Below, in pieces: positions 53,128 to 62,361 of a DNA stretch of 64,000 nucleotides. Below the pieces are notes generated by a model. That model did no database searches. It was given only the letters and a program-made list of their open reading frames with translations, and was not told where the DNA came from. The stretch is from contig NZ_JOIJ01000010.1 of NCBI RefSeq assembly GCF_000719975.1, positions 62,001 through 126,000 of the forward strand. Direction: 5' to 3'. The DNA comes from Prauserella rugosa (GTDB lineage: Bacteria > Actinomycetota > Actinomycetes > Mycobacteriales > Pseudonocardiaceae). Every line of letters starts with the position of its first letter. The first letter of the stretch is position 1. The position numbers were made by a program, and so were the translations under genes.

Positions 53128-53561
53128 GTCAGATACGTCTCGTTGCTGAAGTCGTCGTCCTCGTCGCGCGGGGTCACCGTGCGCGCGGTCTGGGGAGGCG
53201 GCACCTCCTCGGTGACGTCGGCGCCGGTGTCGTCCTCGACGCCGAAGGTGAGCACGTTCTCCTCGCCGGCGCGGGAACGTTCGATGGCCCAGCCGCTCTG
53301 CGCCCGCGCACGCCTGCCCAGTTCGGCCAGGTGCTGCGCGGCGCGCTCGGCCACCAGGCCCCGCTTCGTCAGGCTCTCCGAGGCCTGCCGTTTCGCCTCG
53401 GCCGCCCTGCGTTCGCGCAGCGCACGACGGTCGGCCAGTTCGCGGTTGATCTGGTCGAACCGGGCCAGCGCGGCCGCAGCCCTGTTCCCGCCCGCGGTGT
53501 TCCCACCTGCTGTGCCGTGTCCTGCCGTGCCCTGTCCTGTCGTGCCTGTCGAGTCAGCCAC
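53124..53561 (-). CDS. Charged coiled-coil protein, module B
   Basis: 145 residues. After a Gly/Thr low-complexity start is a helical, Arg/Glu-rich segment (ALARFDQINRELADRRALRE, then EAKRQASESLTKRGLVAE), and a highly acidic tail ending DEDDDFSNETYLT. It is the counterpart of the module A gene at 56630, which has the same helix-then-acidic-tail layout and ends DEDFANRDWFV. It lies between the large Gly-rich protein and the acyl carrier gene, with the start after GAGGAG. A chaperone or adaptor for the large protein is the simplest guess; no family is recognised. Confidence 0.7.
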   Translation of the reverse strand: MADSTGTTGQGTAGHGTAGGNTAGGNRAAAALARFDQINRELADRRALRERRAAEAKRQASESLTKRGLVAERAAQHLAELGRRARAQSGWAIERSRAGEENVLTFGVEDDTGADVTEEVPPPQTARTVTPRDEDDDFSNETYLT

Positions 53562-53576
53562 CGTGTCTCCTCGGCA

Positions 53577-56072
53577 TCACTTGTCGTACTTCACGGGCGG
53601 CTGGCGCTCCTCGCCGATGGTGCCGCTGATCGCCTTCGGGGTCTCGGAACCGTCGAACAGCTGGCCGTCGATGCGGTAGCTGGCGCTGCGGTTCTGCTCG
53701 CCGCCCTGGCCTGCGCCCGCGCCGGCTGCACCCATCGGGGCGCCCATCATGCCGCCGCCCATCATTCCGCCACCGCCGCCGGACGCCCCGGCTGCCGCGG
53801 GCGCGCCGCCCGGGGCCGGAGCCGCCGGTGCGGCACCACCGCCGCCGGGCGTGCCGGTCGTGGCGCTGGTGCGCGAGCCCTCGTCGAGCGGCTGGGCGTC
53901 CGCGCCGGGAGCCGCCGCGGCGATACCGCCTCCTGCACCGCCGACGTCTCCGCCTCCTCCGAGGGAGCCGGTGAGGCTTCCGGACGTCGAAGGCGCGGAC
54001 GGGGTCTGCACGTCGGCGCTACTTCCGGCACCACTGTCGGCACCGCTGTCGGACGTGCCGCCGCCGAACGGGTCGGGTAGCTCGATGCCGTCCTCGGTGG
54101 CCGGCGGCTGCGCTGGCAGCGGGCGGAGACCGTCGATGTCGCTGCCGGTGTCGCCGTCGCCGAAGCCGTCGAGCGTGTAGGTGGTGGGTTCGCCCGTGCC
54201 GTCGTCGACCGTCACGAGCGTCGGGCCATCGGGGCCTTCGGGCTGCTCGGCCACGATCGTCAGGTTGCCGTCCTCGATGCGGATCTTGCCGTCCGGTCCC
54301 GGCCGGTACACCTTCTCGGCCGGGTCACCGCCCTGCGGGCCGAACTCACCACCCTCGGCATCGCCGTCGTCTGCGGTGCGGGCGTCCCGGTCGCCGGTGC
54401 CGAAGTCGAGCTCGTACTGGGCGGGCTCGCCGGAGCCGTCGTCGACGGTGATGCCCATCCGGCCTTCGGCGTCGGGTTCACCGATCTCGAGCTTCTTGTC
54501 GCCCTGCTCGACCGTGAGCGTGCCCTGCTCGTCGTCGCCGCGCAGGAAACCCGGATCGGCGGTGCCGTCGGTACCGTCGTCCCTGGAGCCCTCGCCGAGG
54601 ATGTCGCCGACGTCGGGGGTGCCGGCGCCCGGCTTGCCGTCGTCGCGGCCGTCGGGACGCCTGCCCGGGGTGAGCCCGTCGAGGTCGGGCTGCGGGGTGT
54701 CGATCTTCGGCATCGACGGTGCCGACGGGCTCGTGCCTGCGCCGGAACCTCCACCGGGCCCGCCGGTACCCGCTCCCGAGCCGCCCACACCGGACGTGCC
54801 GGTACCCCAACCGGTACCTGAGCCGTTGCCCGTTCCGGGACCGGCACCCGCGTCGATGCCGGGATCGTGGCTTCCGCCGGGCACTCCCGGGTTCTGCGGG
54901 TCGCCCTGACCAGCGCCGTCGCTGGGGAAGTCGTTGCTGTACTCGCCGAGATACTTGTTGAGCGTGGTGTAGGCCTCGTCGACGGCTTCCTTCGTCGAGT
55001 CGCACAGTGACGTGAACGCCGAGTAGAGGTTGTCGTAGAGGTCGACGTTCCACGACTCGCGGATCCACGCCTTGCACTCGCGGATGACGAGCTGTTTGTT
55101 CTCGTCGTTGAGGTCGCAGTTGTCGTGGCGCATGGTGGATTCGATGTTGGTGCCGCACTGGGCGTCGATCCACGCGGCCACCTCGAGCACCTGGTCCTGG
55201 CTGTCGAACTCGCCGCGGGCCAGCGTGACGACCTTCTGCGCGATCTCCGGGGTCGCGGCGCCAACGGTCGGCGAGTACAGCCGAGTGACCTCCTCGGCCT
55301 TGCTGCGCACAGCGTTGAACACGGACTCCACCGCCCGCTCGATGACCGCGGCGGCTCCCTCCACATGGGACACGAGGTCCTTGGCCGGCGGATCGATGTC
55401 CTCGCTGTACTTCTGGTACGAGGCGTTCGCGGCGTCGCCGGTCCAGTCGCGGTAGAGCGCGTTGAGGTCGTCCTCGGTGCTGGAGCGGAGCTCGCTGAGC
55501 GTGCCGTGGGCCTTGCGCAGTGCGTCGGCGTCGTCGAGAAACTTCTGGAAGTCGATGCCCGCCTGTTCCCAGTAGCGCTCGCGGATGTCGGAGGCGTAGT
55601 CCAATGGGCCGTCGATGTGCTGCGAGTCGGCTGGCACCTGCGCGTCGATGGGCAGGAACTTGTGGAACGTGTCGAGCCCGTCCTTGGCGAGTTCGAGCAG
55701 CTCGTCGGACGTGGTGTAGCCCGTGCTGCCCGTTCCGAGGGTCGCCTCGTCGAGTTTGCCGCGGTTCTCGTCGAGTTCGGACTCGATCTGGCTCGACCGG
55801 TAGCCCTTCTCCTCGGCTTCGGCCCGCGCGTCCTCGTACGGGTCGGCCGACCGGTCGTAGGGTCGACGGCGATCGTCCCAGATGGGATCCGCCCAACCCG
55901 GCCTGACGTTGTACTTCTCGTAGTAGGCGTCGGCGGCGGAGTCGTTGTCGCCGCGCAATGAGTAGTGTTTCAGGACGGCCTGTTTGGTCTCGGCGGAGAC
56001 GTGCGGATCGTCGAGGAGCTCCTTGGTCTCGGCCCAGGTGTACTCGGGCTCCCTGCTGAAGATGCCGGTCAC
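53577..56072 (-). CDS. Large type VII-like protein with Gly-rich C-terminus, module B
   Basis: 831 residues. An N-terminal helical, acidic domain (YTWAETKELLDDPHVSAETK, GYTTSDELLELAKDGLDTFH) is followed by an ESX-type helix-turn-helix region with a WTG motif (NALYRDWTGDAANASYQKYS, about 230-250). A Gly/Ser/Pro-rich linker precedes two beta-type repeats (TLTVEQGDKKLEIGEPDAEG and KIRIEDGNLTIVAEQPEGPD, each ending in a VDDGxGEP segment) and a Gly/Met-rich end, GGGGMMGGGMMGAPMG, then SASYRIDGQLFDGSETPKAI. No toxin domain. GTG 56072 overlaps the previous gene by four bases. It is paralogous to the module A protein at 57114. Confidence 0.78.
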   Translation of the reverse strand: MTGIFSREPEYTWAETKELLDDPHVSAETKQAVLKHYSLRGDNDSAADAYYEKYNVRPGWADPIWDDRRRPYDRSADPYEDARAEAEEKGYRSSQIESELDENRGKLDEATLGTGSTGYTTSDELLELAKDGLDTFHKFLPIDAQVPADSQHIDGPLDYASDIRERYWEQAGIDFQKFLDDADALRKAHGTLSELRSSTEDDLNALYRDWTGDAANASYQKYSEDIDPPAKDLVSHVEGAAAVIERAVESVFNAVRSKAEEVTRLYSPTVGAATPEIAQKVVTLARGEFDSQDQVLEVAAWIDAQCGTNIESTMRHDNCDLNDENKQLVIRECKAWIRESWNVDLYDNLYSAFTSLCDSTKEAVDEAYTTLNKYLGEYSNDFPSDGAGQGDPQNPGVPGGSHDPGIDAGAGPGTGNGSGTGWGTGTSGVGGSGAGTGGPGGGSGAGTSPSAPSMPKIDTPQPDLDGLTPGRRPDGRDDGKPGAGTPDVGDILGEGSRDDGTDGTADPGFLRGDDEQGTLTVEQGDKKLEIGEPDAEGRMGITVDDGSGEPAQYELDFGTGDRDARTADDGDAEGGEFGPQGGDPAEKVYRPGPDGKIRIEDGNLTIVAEQPEGPDGPTLVTVDDGTGEPTTYTLDGFGDGDTGSDIDGLRPLPAQPPATEDGIELPDPFGGGTSDSGADSGAGSSADVQTPSAPSTSGSLTGSLGGGGDVGGAGGGIAAAAPGADAQPLDEGSRTSATTGTPGGGGAAPAAPAPGGAPAAAGASGGGGGMMGGGMMGAPMGAAGAGAGQGGEQNRSASYRIDGQLFDGSETPKAISGTIGEERQPPVKYDK

Positions 56073-56398
56073 AGTCCGCTCCCTGAGTTCGTGGCCGCCT
56101 GGGCCTGGGTGTCCTCGGCCGAGCCGTACCGGCTGCCCGCGGCGCCGATGGTCGAGGCGAACGAGGTGAGCGCCGAGCACATGGCCTGTGCGGCCTCGCC
56201 GATGGTCTGGATGCCCGCGGTGTAGTCGCCCGCGAAGCCGGTGTGGGCATTGCCGAACCCCGCTTCGGCGACGTTCGACGTGCCGACGTCCTTGACGTCG
56301 TCGAGTGCGCCGTCGGCGGCGTCGCTGATGTTCGTGGCCCGGCTCGCCATGGAGCTCTCGTCGACGGTGTATCCGTCCGGTGCGTTGACTCCGCTCAC
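56069..56398 (-). CDS. Small EspC/WXG100-like type VII protein, module B
   Basis: 109 residues, helical. Features: VDESSMASRATNISDAADGA, then EAAQAMCSALTSFASTIGAA and RYGSAEDTQAQAA, where YGSAE gives the YxxxD/E export signal of type VII substrates near the C-terminus. It is slightly longer than WXG100 proteins and closer to the EspC family in size. GTG 56398 has GGGAG five bases upstream; an earlier GTG is possible. It overlaps the large gene by four bases. Together with 53577 it should form a co-expressed pair, perhaps exported by the nearby ESX-4 system. Confidence 0.72.
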   Translation of the reverse strand: MSGVNAPDGYTVDESSMASRATNISDAADGALDDVKDVGTSNVAEAGFGNAHTGFAGDYTAGIQTIGEAAQAMCSALTSFASTIGAAGSRYGSAEDTQAQAATNSGSGL

Positions 56399-56520
56399 GG
56401 CTCCCACCCCCTGTGTCTGCTGTCGTCTGTGACTACGACGTCGGCGAGGCCCGGTCGGTGCCGTCGCATATGCACACGAAATGTACCGGCACGGGGTTTT
56501 TCGGGGCGGGTCCCACGACA

Positions 56521-56562
56521 GCAGAGCACCCGCCCGGAGGAACGTCCGGACGGGTGCTCTGC
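56521..56562 (-). terminator. Hairpin between the two modules
   Basis: GCAGAGCACCCG (56521-56532) and CGGGTGCTCTGC (56551-56562) pair perfectly over 12 bp with a further TCCGGA/GGAGG-like pairing inside. It lies 68 bases after the stop of module A and separates it from module B, whose first gene starts at 56398. No U-tract is obvious. Confidence 0.7.
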
Positions 56563-56629
56563 GGTGGTCGAGTCGGGTGCTGCCGGCAGGCGGAGTGCTG
56601 CTCAGCCGGTGGGGCTCAGACGGTGGTGT

Positions 56630-57091
56630 TCAGACGAACCAGTCGCGGTTGGCGAAGTCCTCGTCGTCGTCCTCGTCGCGACGGGGACGACGGTGCTTCG
56701 CCTGCGACGGCTGCGCCGATTCGGACGCCGGCAGCGGGGTCGGCACCGTGGTTTGCTGCGGCGGCGACGACTGCGTGGACTGCTGCGCGTCGGCAGCCTC
56801 GTCGAGCTCGTCGGCCCCCGGCCCGAAGTTCATCGTGCGCTCCCCACCGTCCCGGCGGTTCAGCCACTCGTTCTTCGCGTTGGGGTCTTCGCGGGCAGCA
56901 CGGTTCTCGGCTGTTTTCGCGTCGAGCTCCTTACTCAGCTCCTCGGCCTGCTGCCGCCGCTCCTCGGCCCGCTGAGCCAACGCGCGCTCGTACTGCGTCG
57001 CACGTTCCTGTGTCTCGGCGACGGCGGCCTCGTATCGCGCTCGAATCGAGGCAAGCTTGTCCAGCAGTTTCGGGCTGGCTTCCCCGGTCAT
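56630..57091 (-). CDS. Charged coiled-coil protein, module A
   Basis: 153 residues from ATG 57091 (GGAGG seven bases upstream). The N-terminal half is a continuous charged helix (KLLDKLASIRARYEAAVAET, QRATQYERALAQRAEERRQQ region, EELSKELDAKTAENRAARED), typical of a coiled coil. The C-terminal half is Gln/Ser/Pro-rich and ends HRRPRRDEDDDEDFANRDWFV. The layout matches the module B gene at 53124, with a similar acidic stretch before an aromatic end. It follows the large protein after a 22-base gap. No known family; an adaptor role is speculative. Confidence 0.72.
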   Translation of the reverse strand: MTGEASPKLLDKLASIRARYEAAVAETQERATQYERALAQRAEERRQQAEELSKELDAKTAENRAAREDPNAKNEWLNRRDGGERTMNFGPGADELDEAADAQQSTQSSPPQQTTVPTPLPASESAQPSQAKHRRPRRDEDDDEDFANRDWFV

Positions 57092-57113
57092 CTCGTTTCC
57101 TCCACTCACCCGA

Positions 57114-60100
57114 TCAGCGACTGAACGGCAGCACGACCGGAGTGTCCTCGCCCAGTGCGCCGCTGATGCGTTCGTTGGACGGGGTGGCGTCGAACAGTTC
57201 GCTCACCGCGTCGAGGACGAACTGACTCTGGCGGTCCTGGTCGTCGCCACCACCGCCGCCTCCGCCGGCTGCGCCCATGCCGCCGCCCATCATGCCGCCG
57301 CCACCGCCTGCGGCGGCGGAGCCGACGCCACCCGAGCCACCGTCGTTGCCCTGGCGTTCCTGCTCCTGCTCGATGCCCGGGGTGTCGGCGAGACTGCTCT
57401 CGCCGGTGGGGTCACCGCCACCGCCCAGTGCATCGCTGGGCATGGCCTGAGCTGGGGAGGTCGCGTCGTTGGCCGCTGGGGCGGTCGAGTCGGACGCCTG
57501 TTCCTCGGGTCCGGACGCCTCGAATCCGGACGACTCGGCTTCGGATGCCGCGGAGACAGGCGCGTCGGCGCCAGGGCCGTCGGAAACCGGGCCGTCGGAG
57601 ACCGGGCCCGCGTCGGCGGGCAGGTCGCCGCCGGTCGAGGCCATCGGACCACCGCCGAGGTCACCCTGCATAGCGCCGGAATCTCCAGCGCCCGCCGCGC
57701 CGGAGATGTCGCCCTGCAGTGCTCCCGCATCGCCTGCCGCGGCCGCGGCCGGGCCTGCCTGCGCCGCTGCCGATGCCGTGTCGCCACCGAGGTCGCCGGA
57801 CTGGACGCCGCTGGTTCCGGGGTCGGGCGCACCGCCACCCATTGCGGTATCGCCCATGTCCGGCCCGGCCATGCCCGCTGCGCTCATACCCGCAGCCGAG
57901 GCGGGGGCGGCGCCGCCGGTGGCCCGCAGCGGACCGTCGCCGTCCGGGCCACCCGCCATGCCCGCTCCGCTCGCACGCATGCCGTTGCCACCTGCGGCGC
58001 TGGAGCCGGTGGTTTCGCTGTTCTCCTCACCGAGGGTGTAGGTGGTGGGCTCGCCCTTGCCGTCGTCGACGGTCACCGTCGTCGGGCCGTCGGGGCCGTC
58101 CGGCTGTTCCGCGGTGATCTTGAGGCCGTTCTCCTCGATGCGGATCTTGCCATCCTCGTCGGGCGTGTAGACCTGTTCGCCCTTCGAGCCGTCACCGGCG
58201 GAGCCTTCCGGGCCGAAGTCCTGTGCGCCCTCGGCCTGGCCGGGCCCGCCGCCGGCCTGCCCGCTCGGCTGCGCGCCGCCCGAGGCCTCGTCGCCCGCGC
58301 CGGGCCCGTTTCCGTCGCCGGATTCGTTGCCGTCGCCGGAGTCGTTGCCGAAGTCGAGTTTGAAGTCCTTGCCGGGCCCCTCGCCGTCGGCGACGGAGAT
58401 CTCCATCTCGCCCTTCTCGTTGGGCGCGACCAGATCGAGCTTGCGGTCCCCCTGTTCAACGCTCAGGGTCTCGCGCTCGGGGCCGTCCTTGACGGCCTCG
58501 CCGGTCTCCGGGTCGATCGGGTACGGCTCACCGGTTTCGGGGTCAACCTCGGCCTTTTCACCGGTCACAGGGTTCTCGACGTCGCCCTGACCACCGGGCT
58601 TGGGCCCATTCGCCAGATCCGGCCCTGCACCACCCGCACCCGGGCCACCGCCTGCTGCATCTCCACCGCCGGCATCAGCAGGGCTGGTGGCCGCGGTCGG
58701 TGGCGTCGACATGCCACCGCCACCGACGGGCGGGGCACCACCCGCGGGGGGAGCGCCCCCGCCGGGGGGTGCGCCGCCTACGGGCGACCCACCAGCGGAC
58801 TGCGGAGGCGTTGCCGTTTGCTGTTCAGGACCAGGACCAGCGTCCCCACTTTTTCCTTCCTTCTCTCCGAACGCCTCACCGAGGTGCTCGTTCAAGGTCT
58901 CGATCATCGAGGTGTAGTGATCCTGGATCGCGGCAACACCCTCGGAGCCGTAACCGTGGAACTCCTGACACTTGGCGTCGTACGCCGCCATGAATTCCCG
59001 GAGAGCGGTCTCAGCAGCGTTCTTACACTGCTCAGCCTTCTTGAGCTCCTGCTCCATGTTGTCTTCATTGATCTCACCCTCGAAGGTGTACCCGAGGATA
59101 TTGAAGAATGGAGTAGGAAACGTTATTCGAGGGTCGCCTAGACCAAAGAACCCACCATCGAAAGCCGCCACAGCAATATCATCACCCCAGCTCCGGCCCT
59201 CAACCTTTCCTTTAGCCTCCTGGATCTGAGCCTTTCCCGCGGGAAAATCATCGAGGAACCGAATATACTTGTCGACGTCAACTGGGACGATTCCATTGAT
59301 ACGGCCGTTTCCGTACATGTTCAGGACTTGCCTGGCGTAGTAGACGACGCAGTCGCGGACACCGTCTATACCGGCACGGAGGTCGCCCGGAGCCGACCGC
59401 AGGGCTTGTGAGAGCTCCCCCATATTCTGGTTCAGTTCGTCATTGCGCTGAGCCGCAGCCGACTTCGCGTCGCCCAGCCAATCCGACGTACCATCCTGCC
59501 AAGACTTCCTGACAGCCTCGTCGAACTCATCGAGCGATTTTCCGGCCCGCTCCAGCATCGAAGCGTCACCATGAAATGTCCCGAACACGATTCCACGAAA
59601 CTCGTCAAGGCCATTCCGGATGTCGTCCGGGGTGTTTCCACTGGCCGAGTACTGGGCACCACCCGCACCCTCGCCCTCACCGGATGACTGTTTACCGGCA
59701 GGCTCGGGATACCCCTCGTCCGGCTGCTGCTGCTGCTGCGATCCGCCGGCCTGGCCGACCTTGTCCTGCGCTCTCAGATACTTGGGATAGAATTCGTCGA
59801 ACAGCTGCACCCCGGGCTCAGCTTCGTCGATAATCTCGTCCGAGGTACTGAACCCCTGGGAGTCGTCGAGGTTCTTCTGAGCCTTGTCGATCTTTCCCTT
59901 GTGGGAGTCGCGCTGTGCTACACGGTAGGCGCGCTTGGCGTTGTCGAGGTTGGTGTCGACATCGTCGCCGCCTTCCTTCAGGCGGTCAGCGTCGTAGCCG
60001 TACTTGTTGGCGTACTTGTCGATCTCGGCATCGCTGACCATCCCGGCGTTCGACAACGCCATGAGCATCTGACCACGATCGGTGTCGTTGATGTTGGGAT

Positions 60101-60329
60101 CGTCCAGCAGATCTCGCATACCGTTCAGATCGCGATCGCTGAACTTGTCCGTCGCAGCTTCGACTTGATCGTCGTCGATCTCGCCCTTGGTCCCGGGCGT
60201 GACCCAGTCATCGCCCTGGTTCCGCCGATGGGCTGTAGGTGTATCCGCGAAAGAGGATCCCCCCTGGCCAAGTGGCGTAGGACCATCAGAATCCCGGTTG
60301 TCACGGTCCCGAATACGACTGTTGGCCAT
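57114..60329 (-). CDS. Very large type VII-like protein, module A
   Basis: 1071 residues, the largest gene here. An N-terminal acidic helical domain has DLNGMRDLLDDPNINDTDRGQML and GFSTSDEIIDEAEPGVQLFDEFYP, matching module B. A helical region follows with RKSWQDGTSDWLGDAKSAAAQ (about residue 290), the WXG-like turn. Then a Pro/Gly linker (GGAPPGGGAPPAGGAP), two beta-type repeats (LSVEQGDRKLDLVAPNEKGE, KIRIEENGLKITAEQPDGPD), and a long Gly/Ala/Met end with GGGGMMGGGMGAAGG and a final ELFDATPSNERISGALGEDT. The DNA for about the N-terminal half is visibly less G+C-rich than its surroundings. It overlaps the 60329 gene by one base (TGATG). It sits where Rv3439c lies in Mycobacterium. Confidence 0.78.
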   Translation of the reverse strand: MANSRIRDRDNRDSDGPTPLGQGGSSFADTPTAHRRNQGDDWVTPGTKGEIDDDQVEAATDKFSDRDLNGMRDLLDDPNINDTDRGQMLMALSNAGMVSDAEIDKYANKYGYDADRLKEGGDDVDTNLDNAKRAYRVAQRDSHKGKIDKAQKNLDDSQGFSTSDEIIDEAEPGVQLFDEFYPKYLRAQDKVGQAGGSQQQQQPDEGYPEPAGKQSSGEGEGAGGAQYSASGNTPDDIRNGLDEFRGIVFGTFHGDASMLERAGKSLDEFDEAVRKSWQDGTSDWLGDAKSAAAQRNDELNQNMGELSQALRSAPGDLRAGIDGVRDCVVYYARQVLNMYGNGRINGIVPVDVDKYIRFLDDFPAGKAQIQEAKGKVEGRSWGDDIAVAAFDGGFFGLGDPRITFPTPFFNILGYTFEGEINEDNMEQELKKAEQCKNAAETALREFMAAYDAKCQEFHGYGSEGVAAIQDHYTSMIETLNEHLGEAFGEKEGKSGDAGPGPEQQTATPPQSAGGSPVGGAPPGGGAPPAGGAPPVGGGGMSTPPTAATSPADAGGGDAAGGGPGAGGAGPDLANGPKPGGQGDVENPVTGEKAEVDPETGEPYPIDPETGEAVKDGPERETLSVEQGDRKLDLVAPNEKGEMEISVADGEGPGKDFKLDFGNDSGDGNESGDGNGPGAGDEASGGAQPSGQAGGGPGQAEGAQDFGPEGSAGDGSKGEQVYTPDEDGKIRIEENGLKITAEQPDGPDGPTTVTVDDGKGEPTTYTLGEENSETTGSSAAGGNGMRASGAGMAGGPDGDGPLRATGGAAPASAAGMSAAGMAGPDMGDTAMGGGAPDPGTSGVQSGDLGGDTASAAAQAGPAAAAAGDAGALQGDISGAAGAGDSGAMQGDLGGGPMASTGGDLPADAGPVSDGPVSDGPGADAPVSAASEAESSGFEASGPEEQASDSTAPAANDATSPAQAMPSDALGGGGDPTGESSLADTPGIEQEQERQGNDGGSGGVGSAAAGGGGGMMGGGMGAAGGGGGGGDDQDRQSQFVLDAVSELFDATPSNERISGALGEDTPVVLPFSR

Positions 60330-60640
60330 CAGAGCTCCGCCCCCTTCGACGCGATGGTCTCGGTGCTGACCGTCTCGCCGTCCTTGTAGGCCTTACCCGC
60401 CTGCGCCATCTTGTCGCCGAGCCCGGAAGCCTCCGCACCACATTTGTTCACTGCGTCCCGATACTTGCTGATGGCGTCCACGTACGACTTGGCCACATCG
60501 GCCCACGCTTTACCGACCTTCTCGGAACTGACGTTCGTCTCGATCTTGCTGCCGGCGGTTTTCAGTTCCTCGCCTTCGTGCGCATAGGCCTCGCCCGCCG
60601 CACGCAGACCGTCCGCGTTTACTTGCTGTCCACCAGACAT
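60329..60640 (-). CDS. Small WXG100-like protein, module A (Rv3440c-like)
   Basis: 103 residues, two-helix layout. Helix 1 is VNADGLRAAGEAYAHEGEEL, the turn region has SSEKVGKAWADVAKSYVDAI with a WxD instead of WxG, and helix 2 ends GDKMAQAGKAYKDGETVSTE. YKDGE gives a YxxxE export-like signal. Size and position beside glmM match Rv3440c, placed between glmM and glmS in Mycobacterium, close to the ESX-4 genes. GGGAGG precedes the ATG. Probably first gene of the module A operon, with a promoter near 60744-60773. Confidence 0.75.
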   Translation of the reverse strand: MSGGQQVNADGLRAAGEAYAHEGEELKTAGSKIETNVSSEKVGKAWADVAKSYVDAISKYRDAVNKCGAEASGLGDKMAQAGKAYKDGETVSTETIASKGAEL

Positions 60641-60743
60641 CGGTTCCTCCCCCTTGTCGGTGCGTGGTCGTGCTCGTCATGCGTGTACGCGGTGGGTTGG
60701 ACGCACGGCAGCGACGTCCGGTGCCATCACAAACGCACAGAGA

Positions 60744-60773
60744 AACATACCCAGCTCACCCGGGCGTTGTCGC
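60744..60773 (-). promoter_or_regulatory. Putative promoter of module A
   Basis: On the minus strand GCGACA (complement of 60768-60773), an 18-base spacer and TATGTT (complement of 60744-60749) are separated as in sigma-70 promoters and lie about 100 bases before the 60640 start. The -35 match is partial. The rest of the 225-base gap to glmM shows nothing else. Confidence 0.35.
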
Positions 60774-60865
60774 GCAAACCAGGCACACCTGACACGAACG
60801 GCCCGTTCGCGCCGATCCGTCCGTCGCGACCTGGACGTTTCGCGCCGCACTGCAGGTCGGCGACC

Positions 60866-62212
60866 TCACGCCACCGCCGCGACGACCCCCGCCAGCCTGT
60901 CCGCCGCCGCCTGCGCCGTGGCCTCCGCCTTCGCCTCGACCATCACCCGGACGAGTTGCTCCGTGCCCGACGGCCGCAGCAGCACCCGGCCCTCCTCGCC
61001 CAGCTCACTGGTCACCGCGTCCACGGCCTCGCGCACCGCCTCCGACGCAGCCACCGCCGCCTTGTCGGCCACCCGCACGTTCACCAGCACCTGCGGCAAC
61101 CGTTCCATCACCGCGGCCAGCTCGGCCACCGGCTTGCCCGTCGCCGCCGCCCTGCTCATCAGGCGCAACGCCGTCAACAACCCGTCGCCCGTCGTCGCGT
61201 GCGCGGGCAACACGACGTGGCCGGACTGCTCGCCACCCAGCGCGAACCCGCCCGCGCGCAACTCCTCCAACACGTACCGGTCACCGACCGCGGCCGTCCG
61301 CAACGCGATGTCGTGCTCCTTCATCGCCAGGTGCAGGCCCAGGTTGCTCATCACCGTGGCCACGAGCGTCGTGTGCGTCAGTTCGCCCCGCTCGGCCATG
61401 TCCAGGGCCAGCACGGCCATGATCTGATCGCCGTCCACCAGGTTGCCCTCGCCGTCGACGGCCAGACACCGGTCGGCATCACCGTCGTGCGCAATCCCCA
61501 GGTCGGCGCCGTGTTCGACGACCGCGGCCTGCAACTGTTCCGGATGGGTCGACCCGCACCCGTCGTTGATGTTGAGCCCGTCCGGTTCGGCATGGATCGC
61601 GACGACCTCCGCGCCCGCCTTCCGGTAGGCCTCGGGCGCAGCCACCGACGCCGCACCGTTCGCGCAGTCCACGACCACCTTCAGCCCCGCCAGGGAGTGC
61701 GGCGTCGCGGCGACCAGATGCGCCACGTAGCGGTCGAGCGCGTCCGCGGCGTCGCGCACCCTGCCGATCTCCGACCCCGTGGGACGCGGCGGCACCTGCG
61801 TCACGTCCGCGCCGAGCAGCGCCTCGATCTCGTCCTCGATGCTGTCGGGCAGCTTGTGCCCACCCTCGCCGAACAGCTTCAGACCGTTGTCCGGCATCGG
61901 ATTGTGCGACGCCGAGATGACCACGCCGAAATCGGCGTCCAGGTCACCGACGAGGAACGCCACCGCGGGGGTGGGCAGCACGCCGACGCGCACCACGTCG
62001 GCGCCCGCCGAGGTCAGCCCGGCGACCACCGCCGCCTCCAGCATCTCGCCGCTGGCCCGCGGGTCGCGGCCCACCACAGCCACCGGACGGTGCGATCGGT
62101 CGTGGGCAGCGAGCACGCGAGCCGCCGCCGCGGCCACCGACAACGCCAGTTCCGGCGTCAGCTCACTGTTCGCGAGACCGCGCACGCCATCGGTGCCGAA
62201 CAGGCGGGCCAT
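60866..62212 (-). CDS. glmM: Phosphoglucosamine mutase
   Basis: 448 residues, normal length. [20 protein letters not shown] is the family N-terminus, the phosphoserine loop is [14 protein letters not shown] (about residue 102), the metal site [14 protein letters not shown], and the sugar and phosphate loops EQSGHVVLP and [15 protein letters not shown]. It converts glucosamine-6-P to glucosamine-1-P after GlmS. GGAGG lies four bases before the ATG. It follows the ribosomal genes rplM-rpsI on the same strand, as in other actinobacteria, separated by a repeat array and a terminator. Confidence 0.96.
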   Translation of the reverse strand: MARLFGTDGVRGLANSELTPELALSVAAAAARVLAAHDRSHRPVAVVGRDPRASGEMLEAAVVAGLTSAGADVVRVGVLPTPAVAFLVGDLDADFGVVISASHNPMPDNGLKLFGEGGHKLPDSIEDEIEALLGADVTQVPPRPTGSEIGRVRDAADALDRYVAHLVAATPHSLAGLKVVVDCANGAASVAAPEAYRKAGAEVVAIHAEPDGLNINDGCGSTHPEQLQAAVVEHGADLGIAHDGDADRCLAVDGEGNLVDGDQIMAVLALDMAERGELTHTTLVATVMSNLGLHLAMKEHDIALRTAAVGDRYVLEELRAGGFALGGEQSGHVVLPAHATTGDGLLTALRLMSRAAATGKPVAELAAVMERLPQVLVNVRVADKAAVAASEAVREAVDAVTSELGEEGRVLLRPSGTEQLVRVMVEAKAEATAQAAADRLAGVVAAVA

Positions 62213-62361
62213 ACATCCTCCAGCTACAACACATCGCCTCGAGACGCCATGGAGCCCACCGTGCGGACTCCGCGTCGCGCGGACAACTTAGCGACACGCA
62301 CGTGGGCGATACCGGCGGGTCACCGTTTGCGCTACGGCAGGCGACACCCGGCCCGGATACC

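Noticed and set aside
57057..59141. Open frame of about 690 codons antisense to the giant module A gene
   Set aside because: A G+C-driven shadow of the Gly-rich coding region; no ribosome site and no recognisable domain.
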